Shown in pieces: positions 6,397 to 15,733 of a stretch of 36,145 nucleotides of DNA (position 1 is the stretch's first letter; each line of letters starts with the position of its first letter). Both the position numbers and the translations under genes were made by a program. This DNA is from JALZCH01 sp036400075 (lineage in GTDB: Bacteria; Acidobacteriota; Blastocatellia; Pyrinomonadales; Pyrinomonadaceae): contig DASWLV010000015.1 in assembly GCA_036400075.1 (NCBI GenBank), positions 1-36,145 of the forward strand. The letters are read 5' to 3'. The notes under the pieces were generated by a model. It was not told the DNA's origin, did no database searches, and was given only the letters and a program-made list of their open reading frames with translations.

Positions 6397-8619
6397 CTAA
6401 TTAAAATCAACGTGACCGACCAAGCTTGCTATCACCATTGCCAATTCTGCCGGTTCGACCGGCTTCGGAACGTGCATGTTAAATCCTGCTGATAGAGCTT
6501 TCAAACGATCTTCGACTCTGGCAAATGCAGTTAGCGCGACAGCCGGGATTCGTTTGGGCGTGCCTCGTTCGGCATCTCTTACCCTTTTAATCAGAGCATA
6601 CCCGTCTTCTTCGGGCATTCCAATGTCCGAAATTAAAATATCGGGCTGAAACTCTTCAAGTAAATCTATAGCTTGAGTAGCAGACTCGCAGGTTTTAATC
6701 TCAGCCCCGCATTTTTCCAGAATCGCTGTTAGCAAAAACCGCGCATCAGGCTCATCATCAACTGCCAGGATTTTGATTCCGGTAAGCTCAGGAGGGCAAT
6801 CGAAAGCGATTTCTCCTCCTCCGGCAACAGGATGAACCCTACTCAAATCACGACCTCTTTGTTCCGCGCCCTGGCGAACAACCATCAGAGGAAGCTTGAC
6901 TGTAAAGATTGCTCCGCTCTCGTCTTTTCGATTAGCGGCTTCGACCGTGCCGCCGTGCAGCTCTACGAGTTGTTTAACGATTGCCAATCCGAGACCTAAC
7001 CCGCCGTATTTTTTTGTAGTTGAACTGTCGGCTTGGCGAAACCTGTCAAACACATAAGGTAAAAATTCTTCGTCAATTCCGCTGCCGGTATCGCTGACGG
7101 TTAATTCAAGGTGAGAATTGACGCGTTCAAGAAACACTTTGACGCTGCCCTGTTTGGGAGTAAATTTGATGGCGTTTGAAAGCAGATTCCAAGTGATTTG
7201 CTGCAAACGCACCGAATCTCCTAAAACCTGTCCTACGCCGTAATCGAGAACAACATAAACACGAATCTCCTTTGCCTCTGCCGCCGGGCGCAATGTGTCC
7301 ACTGCGGCGTGAATAACGCTCGTCAAATCCACCGGCTGAGTGTCCAGGCGAAGCTTCCCCGACATAATTCGTGATACATCGAGCATGTCTTCGATCAGTC
7401 TGGCTTGAAGCCGGGCGTTCCGATCAATCGTTTGTATCGCGCTGGTAACGGTAGCTTCATCCATCTGTGAGGATGTCAACATTCGCGTCCATCCTAAGAT
7501 CGCATTCAAGGGCGTACGCAGCTCGTGCGAGAGAAGTCCCAAAAATTCATCTTTTGATTGGCTGGCAATTTCTGCTTGTTTGCGCACTTCCTGTTCCCGA
7601 ATTAAAGCTTCTTCCCGCTCTTTTACCGCTTTTTGCGCCTGATCGTAAAGCCTGGCATTGTCCATCGCGATAGCGGTTTGTGCGGCGAGACCTTCAATTA
7701 TCTGTTCGTGCGCTTCGGTGAAGACACCGGCTTTCGAATGACCGAAGAAAAGTCCGCCGATTACTTCATTCGAGCGTGAAACGACGGGAACTGCCAGATA
7801 ACTTGTAACCGGCAGATGACCTTCGGGCATCCCGAAATAAGGAGCGTTTTTCCCGTAGCGGGAATCCTGATGAACATCGTCAAGACGGATTGTGCCCTCT
7901 CCGCGAAAAGTCGGACCGAAAACGTCTGTCGCGCGCGGCATCGGAAAATTCTCAAAATGCTCGCGCGGAACTCCCGAAAGCGAATAAAGCATGTAAGAGC
8001 CTCCATCCGGGCGATAAACGTTATAGAAAAACGCTCCGAACTCGGCTCCCGTTATTTCCGTACCGGCATCGGTAAACGCTTGCACCAATTTTTCCTGATC
8101 AAGTTCCGCCGAGAGCAATTGCCCAATGCGGTTGATAGTTTCAAGTATTTCGGATTGCTCTTTTAGTTTTGCCTCGGTTTGTTTCCGGGCGGTGATGTCG
8201 CGAACGATTTTTGAAGCACCGATTATTGTTCCGTCGAGCGCTTTGATCGGTGAAACAGTCAGAGAGATGTTAATCAAACGCCCGCCTTTAGCAACGCGAA
8301 TCGTCTCGTAATGTTCAATGCGATCACCGGCTTTGATTTTTCCGATAATCAACTTCTCTTCGTGCTGCATATCGGGCGGAATCAAAGTTAAAATTGATTT
8401 TCCGACAATTTCCTCCGCTGTGTAGCCGAAAATTCGCTGGGCGCTTTTGTTCCAACTGGTAATTATGCCTTCGAGCGTTTTACTGATGATCGCATCTTCT
8501 GCCGATTCGATAATGGCTGTTAGCCAGCTAGCTGCGGTTTCATCAAATGGTAAATTGTGAAATCGTTTTAGTGCGCTTGTTTTATCCACGTTCCCGGTTC
8601 GATTAAAGTTGTCAGCCAT
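6397..8619 (-). CDS. PAS-GAF hybrid histidine kinase with receiver domain
   Basis: A 740-residue soluble sensor kinase with no transmembrane segment. Domain order: PAS at about 28-145 (GYTAEEIVGKSILTLIPP, ending VRDITARKQ), GAF at about 165-330, HisKA at about 360-425 with phospho-His365 in LSHELRTPLNAILGW, HATPase_c at about 465-590 (N-box WNLLSNAIKF, G-boxes DTGSGI and GGLGLGLAI), and a C-terminal receiver at about 615-735 with phospho-Asp665 in LISDIGMP. All catalytic boxes are intact, so it should autophosphorylate and pass phosphate to its own receiver; the output partner is not encoded nearby. Its GAF and kinase parts closely resemble the protein at 28888-31398, so the two are paralogues. 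Confidence 0.95.
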   Translation of the reverse strand: MADNFNRTGNVDKTSALKRFHNLPFDETAASWLTAIIESAEDAIISKTLEGIITSWNKSAQRIFGYTAEEIVGKSILTLIPPDMQHEEKLIIGKIKAGDRIEHYETIRVAKGGRLINISLTVSPIKALDGTIIGASKIVRDITARKQTEAKLKEQSEILETINRIGQLLSAELDQEKLVQAFTDAGTEITGAEFGAFFYNVYRPDGGSYMLYSLSGVPREHFENFPMPRATDVFGPTFRGEGTIRLDDVHQDSRYGKNAPYFGMPEGHLPVTSYLAVPVVSRSNEVIGGLFFGHSKAGVFTEAHEQIIEGLAAQTAIAMDNARLYDQAQKAVKEREEALIREQEVRKQAEIASQSKDEFLGLLSHELRTPLNAILGWTRMLTSSQMDEATVTSAIQTIDRNARLQARLIEDMLDVSRIMSGKLRLDTQPVDLTSVIHAAVDTLRPAAEAKEIRVYVVLDYGVGQVLGDSVRLQQITWNLLSNAIKFTPKQGSVKVFLERVNSHLELTVSDTGSGIDEEFLPYVFDRFRQADSSTTKKYGGLGLGLAIVKQLVELHGGTVEAANRKDESGAIFTVKLPLMVVRQGAEQRGRDLSRVHPVAGGGEIAFDCPPELTGIKILAVDDEPDARFLLTAILEKCGAEIKTCESATQAIDLLEEFQPDILISDIGMPEEDGYALIKRVRDAERGTPKRIPAVALTAFARVEDRLKALSAGFNMHVPKPVEPAELAMVIASLVGHVDFN

Positions 8620-8873
8620 AGTTCTTTGATTTCGTTGACAAAACTTAAAAAAACATTCCTTTCAAAATTACTTTAACAAAAATGCATCGGAGTGTTTATA
8701 TTTATGATTAGAGCGTAATAGTTGGTATCTGCTGTACAGCCTAAAAAAGAAGTTTTTAAGCATTCAAAGTAAAATAAACAAACGTTTTTGAGAATTATAA
8801 ATTTACAGCGCCACATGATTAGGACGCTGCTATTTTGAGATAATTCCTGACAAAAACTTTTGCTCAAAACGTT

Positions 8874-10043
8874 TTAGACATATTGCCCGGCGGCGAACGC
8901 GGAAGCCCAAGCCCATTGAAAATTATAGCCGCCGAGCCAGCCCGTCACGTCCACGACTTCGCCGATAAAATACAAATTTTTGACTCGCTTCGCTTCCATC
9001 GTTTTTGAAGACAATTCATCGGTCGAAACGCCGCCGAGTGTGACTTCCGCTTTGTGATAGCCTTCCGTTTCATCGAAACGAAGCCTCCAATCGTGCAAAA
9101 GCTCGGCGATTCGTTCGATTTCTTTTGGGGAAAACTGGTTCAGAGGCTTTGAAGGCGCGAATTCGGCGCAAAACTTTTCGGCAAAACGCGCGGGAAAATG
9201 CTGGCTCAGAAAATTAACCAATTCCTGTCGGCTGTTTCTCGATTCGTCCAATAACTCAAACGCATTTTTGCCCGCGAGCAAATCAAAAGAAATCTGTTCT
9301 TTCGGTTTCCAATAATTTGAAATCTGCAAAATTGCCGGTCCCGACAATCCGCGATGCGTGAACAGAATGTTTTCCCGAAAAGCCGCATCGCCAAAGCTCG
9401 CCGTTGTTTCCAAAGAAACGCCCGCGAGATTGCCGAATTCTTTCAGACGGTTTTCGCCGAAAACGAGCGGTACGAGCGCCGGACGAGTCTTTTCGATTTT
9501 TAAATCAAATTGCCGCGCGATTTTGTAGCCTAAATCGGTCGCGCCGACTTTTGGAAAAGACAAACCGCCGCAGGCAACAACCAAACTTTCCGATTCAAAA
9601 CTGCCGAGATTGGTTTCGACTTCAAAAAGCTCGCCGGTTTTTCGGACGCTTTTAATCTCGCAATTCGTTTTGATTTGCGCGCCGCCAGCCGCGCATTCGT
9701 CGAGCAGCATTTCGATGATTCGCCTTGAAGTGTCGCGGCAGAAAAGCTGTCCGAGCTTTTTTTCGTAATACTCGATGCCGTGTTTTTCGACTAATTTTAT
9801 AAAATCCTGCGGCGTGTAACGGGCGAGCGCGGATTTGGCGAAATGCGGATTGTTCGAGACGTAGTTCGCGGCGGAAACTTCGCGGTTGGTAAAATTGCAG
9901 CGCCCGCCGCCGGAAATCAAAATCTTTTTCCCGACTTTTTCCGCGCGCTCCAGAACCAGCATGCTTCGCCCGCGTTTTCCCGCCGCGCTTGCGCAAAAAA
10001 GCCCTGCTGCACCTCCGCCGATGATAATCGCATCAAATTTCAT
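8874..10043 (-). CDS. BaiN/HI0933-family FAD-dependent oxidoreductase
   Basis: A 389-residue flavoprotein of the HI0933/YhiN/BaiN family. The N-terminal Rossmann motif IIGGGAAGLFCASAAG binds the FAD ADP moiety. It is followed by the family signature KKILISGGGRCNFTN, the middle motif VVACGGLSFPKVGATDLGY and the C-terminal GGYNFQWAWASAFAAG. Length and motif order are complete. The family is usually cytoplasmic; only some members have a known reaction (bile-acid dehydroxylation in BaiN), so the substrate here is unknown. It is transcribed away from aconitase, and a 20-bp dyad lies in the shared upstream region. No clear SD is seen. Confidence 0.9.
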   Translation of the reverse strand: MKFDAIIIGGGAAGLFCASAAGKRGRSMLVLERAEKVGKKILISGGGRCNFTNREVSAANYVSNNPHFAKSALARYTPQDFIKLVEKHGIEYYEKKLGQLFCRDTSRRIIEMLLDECAAGGAQIKTNCEIKSVRKTGELFEVETNLGSFESESLVVACGGLSFPKVGATDLGYKIARQFDLKIEKTRPALVPLVFGENRLKEFGNLAGVSLETTASFGDAAFRENILFTHRGLSGPAILQISNYWKPKEQISFDLLAGKNAFELLDESRNSRQELVNFLSQHFPARFAEKFCAEFAPSKPLNQFSPKEIERIAELLHDWRLRFDETEGYHKAEVTLGGVSTDELSSKTMEAKRVKNLYFIGEVVDVTGWLGGYNFQWAWASAFAAGQYV

Positions 10044-10095
10044 TGAATAAATATTACGCGAAAAAACTCTGTCTTGACGGCGCTAAATCGCAGTC

Positions 10096-10115
10096 TTACA
10101 CTAAAATCAGTGTAA
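10096..10115. promoter_or_regulatory. Candidate operator dyad between divergent genes
   Basis: TTACACT-N6-AGTGTAA is a perfect 7-bp inverted repeat in the gap between the flavoprotein and aconitase genes. An outer pair GTCTT/AAGAC may extend it. Its size and symmetry suit a dimeric regulator; no such regulator is identified nearby. Confidence 0.4.
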
Positions 10116-10205
10116 TTTTCAAGACTTACAAAATGTTTTACCCGCTGTAAACTGCTTGCGAAGAAGCAAATTTTTGAGCAGTTTCGCTCGACGGGCTTTC
10201 AATTT

Positions 10206-13118
10206 ATGTCACATAATCTTTTCAACGCTTTGCAAACTTTTAAAACGGGAACCGGCGATGAAGCAAAATTCTACTCGCTGCCGCAGCTTGAACGCGACGG
10301 CATTTCCAATGTTTCGCGGCTTCCGATTTCGGTGCGGATTGTTCTCGAATCGGTTTTACGCAATTTTGACGGCAAGAAAATTCAAGAACAGGATGTTCGC
10401 AACATTGCGGCTTGGACTACAAACGAAGAACGCACGAAAGAAGTGCCGTTTGTCGTCGCGCGTGTGCTTTTACAGGATTTTACGGGCGTTCCGTTGCTGG
10501 TTGATCTGGCGGCGATGCGTTCGGCGGTCGCAAGAATGGGCAAAAACCCCGACGTGATCGAGCCGCTCGTTCCGGTTGATCTGGTGATTGACCACTCGGT
10601 TCAGGTTGATTACGCCGAAACGCCCGACGCATTTCGGCGCAATATGGAAATAGAATTTGAGCGCAACGGGCAGCGTTATACCTTTTTGAAATGGGGAACG
10701 CAGGCATTTAACGGCTTTACGGTTGTGCCGCCGGGAATCGGTATTTGCCATCAGGTCAATCTCGAATTTCTCGCCAAAGGCGTTTTTGAGCGCGACGGCG
10801 TTTATTTCCCCGACAGCCTGGTCGGAACCGACTCGCACACGACAATGGTCAACGGCTTGGGCGTCGTCGGCTGGGGCGTCGGCGGAATCGAAGCCGAAGC
10901 CGGGATGCTCGGTCAGCCGGTTTATTTCTTAACGCCCGACGTGATCGGAGTTAATTTGACCGGCAGATTAAATGAAGGCGTGACGGCGACCGATCTCGTT
11001 TTGCGGATTACGGAAATGCTCCGCAAATACAAAGTCGTCGGCAAATTCGTCGAGTTTCACGGCGACGGCGCGGCTTCGCTTGCGGTCACAGACCGCGCGA
11101 CAATCAGCAATATGTCGCCCGAATACGGCGCGACGATGGGTTATTTCCCGGTTGACGAACGCACCCTCGAATATTACGCCGCGACCGGCAGACAAGAAGA
11201 ACACATCGAAACGATTCGCAATTATTTTACCGCGCAGGGAATGTTCGGAATTCCGCGCGCGGGCGAAGTTGATTACACAGCGGTTCTCGATTTGGATTTA
11301 TCAACAGTCGAGCCTTCGGTCGCAGGACCCCGACGACCGCAAGACCGCATCGAATTGTCGAGCTTAAAAGACAAGTTTTGCGAGCTGCTGACCACACCAG
11401 CCGCCGACGGCGGTTATGAAAAAGACAAAAAAGAGCTTGACCGCCGCGTGACGGCGACAATCGGCGCGGGCAGCGGCATTCACGTGACCGAAGAAGGTCT
11501 TCACCAAACGACCGGCGGCGGTTCGCAAGTTTCTATTCCGCATGAGGTTATGCTCATGACGAGCGAAGCGAATACAAATCCTTTGACCGAAATCGAGATG
11601 ATGAACAATCGTCCGACGCCTGACAGAGTCGAAGGCGCGACCCAGCGAATTGACACGCCGACGCACGTTTCGCTCGGTCACGGCGACGTTTTGATTGCCG
11701 CCATCACGAGTTGCACTAACACTTCAAATCCCGGCGTGATGCTCGCCGCCGGCATTGTGGCGAAAAAGGCTGTGGAAAAAGGTATGAAAATTTTGCCGCA
11801 AGTCAAAACTTCGCTTTCGCCCGGTTCTCGCGTTGTGACCGAATATCTCAATAAAACAAATTTGCAGCCGTATCTCGACAAAATCGGTTTTAATCTGACC
11901 GGCTACGGCTGTATGACCTGCATCGGAAATTCCGGTCCGCTCGATTTCGGTTTGGAAGACCAGATTGCGGAACACGACATCGTAGCGGCTTCGGTTTTGT
12001 CCGGCAACCGCAATTTTGAAGCTCGCGTTCATCAAAACATCAAGGCGAATTTCCTGATGTCGCCGCCGCTCGTCGTCGCTTTTGCGCTCGCCGGGACGGT
12101 CAACATTGATTTGTCGAAAGACCCGCTCGGCAAAGACCGCGACGGCAACGACGTTTATCTCAAAGACATCTGGGCGACGACCGAAGAAGTCGAGGAATTG
12201 TTGAAACAAGCCTTCGACCCGGAAACTTATCGCCGTCTTTACGGCTCGTTCGCCGATCAAAACCCGATGTGGAACGAAATTCCGTCGAGCGCCGGCAAAG
12301 TCTATGAATGGGACAGAGAATCAACTTACATTCAAGAGCCGCCTTATTTTGAAAAATTCTCAAACGAAAAACGGCGCTTTTCAAACATCATCGGCGCTCG
12401 CCCGCTCGCCATTTTCGGCGATTCGGTGACAACCGACCATATTTCGCCCGCAGGAGCAATCAAGCCTTCGTCGCCCGCCGGACTTTATTTGCAGGTTAAA
12501 GGCGTCCCGCCAATTAACTTCAATTCCTACGGCTCGCGGCGCGGAAATCACGAAGTAATGGTGCGCGGAACGTTTGCCAACGTGCGGATCAAAAACTGGA
12601 TGGTCGCGCCAATCGAAGGCGGAATGACGCGCTATGAACCGGACGGTGAACAAATGGCGATTTACGATGCCGCGATGCGCTATCAAAAGGAAAACGTGCC
12701 GCTCATTATCATCGCCGGACACGAATACGGCACAGGCTCGTCCCGCGACTGGGCGGCGAAAGGCACAAAGCTGTTGGGCGTGCGCGCGGTCGTCGCGCAA
12801 TCGTTCGAGCGCATTCACCGCTCGAATCTCGTCGGAATGGGCGTATTGCCGATGCAGTTTGACGAAGGCATCAACGCCCACACTCTCCGCCTGATCGGAG
12901 ACGAAACGTTTTCCATTGTCGGACTTGACCGGGACATTGCGCCGCGCCAGCGCGTGAAAATGAAAATCACCCGCGCCGACGAAACAACCGAAGAGGTGCC
13001 TTTGATTTTGCGGATTGACACCCCGATTGAAGTCGAATACTACCAACACGGCGGCATTCTGCCTTACGTTTTGCGACAATTGGTGAGTTTTTCAACCGAT
13101 TCACCGGCAACGGTTTAA
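10206..13118 (+). CDS. acnA: Aconitate hydratase (AcnA/IRP1 type)
   Basis: A 970-residue aconitase that interconverts citrate and isocitrate in the TCA cycle. The three cysteines that hold the [4Fe-4S] cluster are visible: Cys503 in AAITSCTNTSNP, and Cys569 and Cys572 in GCMTCIGN. Their spacing (66, then 3) equals that of IRP1/AcnA. The swivel domain with DSVTTDHISPAG, NSYGSRRGN and EYGTGSSRDWAAKG is intact. The protein is about 66 residues longer than classic AcnA, and the extra length sits before Cys503, between PRRPQDRIELSSLK and the GHGDVLIAA strand. No SD precedes the ATG. Confidence 0.97.
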   Translation: MSHNLFNALQTFKTGTGDEAKFYSLPQLERDGISNVSRLPISVRIVLESVLRNFDGKKIQEQDVRNIAAWTTNEERTKEVPFVVARVLLQDFTGVPLLVDLAAMRSAVARMGKNPDVIEPLVPVDLVIDHSVQVDYAETPDAFRRNMEIEFERNGQRYTFLKWGTQAFNGFTVVPPGIGICHQVNLEFLAKGVFERDGVYFPDSLVGTDSHTTMVNGLGVVGWGVGGIEAEAGMLGQPVYFLTPDVIGVNLTGRLNEGVTATDLVLRITEMLRKYKVVGKFVEFHGDGAASLAVTDRATISNMSPEYGATMGYFPVDERTLEYYAATGRQEEHIETIRNYFTAQGMFGIPRAGEVDYTAVLDLDLSTVEPSVAGPRRPQDRIELSSLKDKFCELLTTPAADGGYEKDKKELDRRVTATIGAGSGIHVTEEGLHQTTGGGSQVSIPHEVMLMTSEANTNPLTEIEMMNNRPTPDRVEGATQRIDTPTHVSLGHGDVLIAAITSCTNTSNPGVMLAAGIVAKKAVEKGMKILPQVKTSLSPGSRVVTEYLNKTNLQPYLDKIGFNLTGYGCMTCIGNSGPLDFGLEDQIAEHDIVAASVLSGNRNFEARVHQNIKANFLMSPPLVVAFALAGTVNIDLSKDPLGKDRDGNDVYLKDIWATTEEVEELLKQAFDPETYRRLYGSFADQNPMWNEIPSSAGKVYEWDRESTYIQEPPYFEKFSNEKRRFSNIIGARPLAIFGDSVTTDHISPAGAIKPSSPAGLYLQVKGVPPINFNSYGSRRGNHEVMVRGTFANVRIKNWMVAPIEGGMTRYEPDGEQMAIYDAAMRYQKENVPLIIIAGHEYGTGSSRDWAAKGTKLLGVRAVVAQSFERIHRSNLVGMGVLPMQFDEGINAHTLRLIGDETFSIVGLDRDIAPRQRVKMKITRADETTEEVPLILRIDTPIEVEYYQHGGILPYVLRQLVSFSTDSPATV

Positions 13119-13150
13119 TGAACCGGGAAAAATGTTTCCATCAATAAATA

Positions 13151-13183
13151 AAAGAGCGGGCGAATCAATTTCGCTCGCTCTTT
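13151..13183. terminator. Bidirectional terminator between acnA and the next gene
   Basis: AAAGAGCGGGCGAA (13151-13164) pairs with 13170-13183 with one G-U pair across a five-base loop. A T-run follows on the plus strand and an A-run (T on minus) precedes it, so it serves both convergent genes. Confidence 0.88.
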
Positions 13184-13203
13184 TTATCTGCTTTACTCTT
13201 CGA

Positions 13204-14358
13204 TTAATAGTCGGCTAAGAAGTTTAGCGAGTTTTCTTCGCCATTGATTAACCGGAATTGCGTCGGTTCCGTAAAGATGTATCGCTTGCTGTAAATCGTG
13301 AAAACGTACCCTTCTCCAACCTGTACATCATCGAAACGATAATAGCCGAACGGATTCGTAACCGCAGAGCGCGTGTTGCCCATTGAATCCGTCATTGTTA
13401 CCAAAGCTTTTGTAATAGGTCTTCTATAAGCTGTCATTGCGCGTCCCGCAACAGAAACGCTGGCTGCTGTCGGGACGTTGTTGTTGGTGATTATAATATT
13501 ATTTACACCCACCCATTCGTTCGGAGTTTGTGTATTGCTGCCCGGAGCTGATGAAGCGAATGTGTGGAGAATGCGAACCTGAACTTTCGGCTGATTCAGA
13601 GCATCGGGCGGAAGTGTGGCTGAGATTTTGGTTACACGACCTTCAAGATTAGGACCATCCGTTGGATCTGCTGCGTATCCATCGGGCAAATTAATAAAAT
13701 CTCCGGTTTCGCCGACGCGATACTGCAACGCCATTTGGGAATACGAGCTATTGTTTCCCTCGTCAATATCAATGATGTCATAACTCATCCGCACATAGTT
13801 TTGTCCGGTTGTATTTAAATAAAAAACCAGATACGGATTGTTTTGCACGTTTCCCTGAAAACCGATCCCTAAGTGTGAGTCACTTCTCGGGCGGTCAAAT
13901 TCGGTAATTCCGCTGCCGTTAAAGGCGCTCGGATTTCCTTTGTCGGCATTAACACAGGGATCAATGCGCGAACCCGAAGGCTGAGGCAAAGCGTTGTTCG
14001 GGTATTCCGTGCCTTTGATCGTACGCGGGTCAATTCCCGCCGTGCCGTCCGTCAAACCGCTTCCGCAAAAGCCTTCTACCGAAGGAATAGCGCTCCAATC
14101 GTTATTTGTGGTAATGCGTGAGTCGTTGCGGGTTACCGTTAACGTTAAGTTACCACCGCTAAAATTGTAGTAATTGTGAGTTGCTTTTGCAGTCGTGGCA
14201 ATTGAAAGACTTTCGGAAATGTTTTTATTCGTCACGAAAGAAGTTGAGAAATCGAGACTGAAAATTACGAGAAAGACAAGAATTAAAATACTCGCAGTTT
14301 GTTTCAGTCTGTTAGAAAATACAGTTATAGGCTGTAAATTTAGGGGCTTTTTTTTCAT
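13204..14358 (-). CDS. Secreted protein with C-terminal carboxypeptidase-regulatory-like domain
   Basis: A 384-residue protein. The start is supported by the SD GGAGAC. The N-terminus is basic, then hydrophobic at about 21-43 (a long signal peptide or anchor). Residues 60-290 are rich in N, G, T, S and P with many aromatic beta-strand patterns and two cysteines (GFCGSGL, RIDPCVNAD), resembling a secreted beta-rich domain. Residues 300-384 are a carboxypeptidase-D-regulatory-like fold (VAGRAMTAYRRPITKALVTM, then TNPFGYYRFDDVQVGEGY), common at the end of surface proteins. A role in cell-surface binding is inferred, not shown. It is convergent with acnA. Confidence 0.82.
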   Translation of the reverse strand: MKKKPLNLQPITVFSNRLKQTASILILVFLVIFSLDFSTSFVTNKNISESLSIATTAKATHNYYNFSGGNLTLTVTRNDSRITTNNDWSAIPSVEGFCGSGLTDGTAGIDPRTIKGTEYPNNALPQPSGSRIDPCVNADKGNPSAFNGSGITEFDRPRSDSHLGIGFQGNVQNNPYLVFYLNTTGQNYVRMSYDIIDIDEGNNSSYSQMALQYRVGETGDFINLPDGYAADPTDGPNLEGRVTKISATLPPDALNQPKVQVRILHTFASSAPGSNTQTPNEWVGVNNIIITNNNVPTAASVSVAGRAMTAYRRPITKALVTMTDSMGNTRSAVTNPFGYYRFDDVQVGEGYVFTIYSKRYIFTEPTQFRLINGEENSLNFLADY

Positions 14359-14869
14359 TTATTTTGTCTCCAATGGGAAATCAGGGATAGGTCAAACGGA
14401 AAGAACCAGTGTATCGGTAAAAACTACGGATACAGCCGGATAAAAAATTTCAGCTTATCGGCAAAATCTCAATTTACTGCAATTAAAATTTTGCAGTTGT
14501 CAAAGCTGTTTAAAATGCTAAAGCTTTTATGAGGGAATAATGGGGATTGTATTCTGAGGTGAACACCGACATCTTTTAACGGATGCCAGACAAAACAATC
14601 GCATAATCGTTTTTTCTTGTCAACAGGTTTATAAATGCGGGAATTGACTTAATGAATTTTCCGGCTTCATATAGTCGCGCGGTATCAAATTTTAGATTTG
14701 TTTTTTTGATAAATCGGAATTGAAATAAAAGCAAAAGCAAAACGATTTGCCACATTCGGCTTTTTCTTTTATTTTCAAAGCGTGTCAGTTCTCATTCAAA
14801 GTTTATGTCCAAAGAATACACTTGCTTCAATTGATTGTCGGTAAAGTTTAAGTCAAAATAACGACTGAA
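14359..14869. other. Long AT-rich intergenic region
   Basis: 511 nt between divergent genes. I see no coding region. A small dyad, ACTGCAA (14476-14482) and TTGCAGT (14491-14497) with an eight-base spacer, could be an operator. The rest is AT-rich with poly-T and A-rich tracts, consistent with promoters for the flanking genes. Confidence 0.55.
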
Positions 14870-15718
14870 ATGAATGATTTACAAATTTTGATGGGCGATA
14901 GTCTCGCAATCTTACCGACAATGGCGGCTGAGTCCGTTCAATGCTGCGTTACGTCTCCTCCATATTGGGGTTTACGCGATTACGAACATCCGGCGCAAAT
15001 TGGGGCTGAACCTTCACCGGAGCTTTACGTTGATAATCTTGTAAAGCTGTTTCGTGAAGTTCGGCGTGTTCTACGGAACGATGGAACGGTTTGGCTCAAC
15101 GTAGGCGATGGTTATGCGAGAAACGGCGGAACGGGAAATCACGGACCGAATGCTGTTGTGGGCAACACAAAGAAGTTAATTCAAAAACGTAACTGCAAAG
15201 TACCCGACTGTTGGGGATTGAAAGATAGAGATTTAATAGGATTGCCTTGGCGCGTTGCTTTTGCATTGCAGGCAGACGGTTGGATTTTACGGTCAAAAAT
15301 AACTTGGGTTAAAAAGAATCCGATGCCCGAAAGCGTCAAAAATCGCCCGACCAGCGCTACCGAAGAGGTTTTTATGTTTGCTAAGTCGCCTTCATATTTT
15401 TATGACCCGAACGGTGTTCGAGAAGAGAGCGGCGCAAATCTTCGTAATCATTGGGTTCTTAGTCCTGACTCAAGCCGAAGCGGACATCCGGCAACATTTC
15501 CACGCGAACTGGCGCGACGTTGTATTTTGCTCGGTTCCCGTGAAAACGATACGATTCTAGACCCATTTAGCGGTTCGGGAACTACTGGAATTGCAGCGAA
15601 CGAGTTAAACCGTAATGCTGTACTCATCGAACTGAATCCAACTTACATCGAGACAAGTAAAATACGTGCGGCAACGATTCAACCCCAATTGCAATCAACT
15701 GCTGTCAATTCAAAATAG
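14870..15718 (+). CDS. DNA methyltransferase (N4-cytosine/N6-adenine, beta-type)
   Basis: A 282-residue S-adenosylmethionine-dependent DNA methyltransferase. Catalytic motif IV, TSPPYWGLRDY, is at residues 28-38, before the SAM-binding motif I DPFSGSGTTG at 231-240, followed by ELNRNAVLIELN. This motif order is the beta class. The SPPY form is typical of N4-cytosine enzymes, though N6-adenine cannot be excluded. The protein looks full length. A DNA-cleaving HNH partner starts 15 nt after its stop, so the pair is a Type II restriction-modification system, but the nuclease is interrupted by a stop codon. The methyltransferase may persist alone as an epigenetic mark. Confidence 0.93.
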   Translation: MNDLQILMGDSLAILPTMAAESVQCCVTSPPYWGLRDYEHPAQIGAEPSPELYVDNLVKLFREVRRVLRNDGTVWLNVGDGYARNGGTGNHGPNAVVGNTKKLIQKRNCKVPDCWGLKDRDLIGLPWRVAFALQADGWILRSKITWVKKNPMPESVKNRPTSATEEVFMFAKSPSYFYDPNGVREESGANLRNHWVLSPDSSRSGHPATFPRELARRCILLGSRENDTILDPFSGSGTTGIAANELNRNAVLIELNPTYIETSKIRAATIQPQLQSTAVNSK

Positions 15719-15733
15719 TAAACAAAAAACAAT

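Noticed and set aside
8673..8867. 64-codon minus-strand open frame between the kinase and the flavoprotein
   Set aside because: No SD, unlikely composition (many Cys, Ile, Phe, Tyr) and no coherent motif; treated as intergenic.
12381..13079. 232-codon minus-strand open frame opposite aconitase
   Set aside because: An antisense shadow of a strongly conserved coding region; no SD or protein motif.
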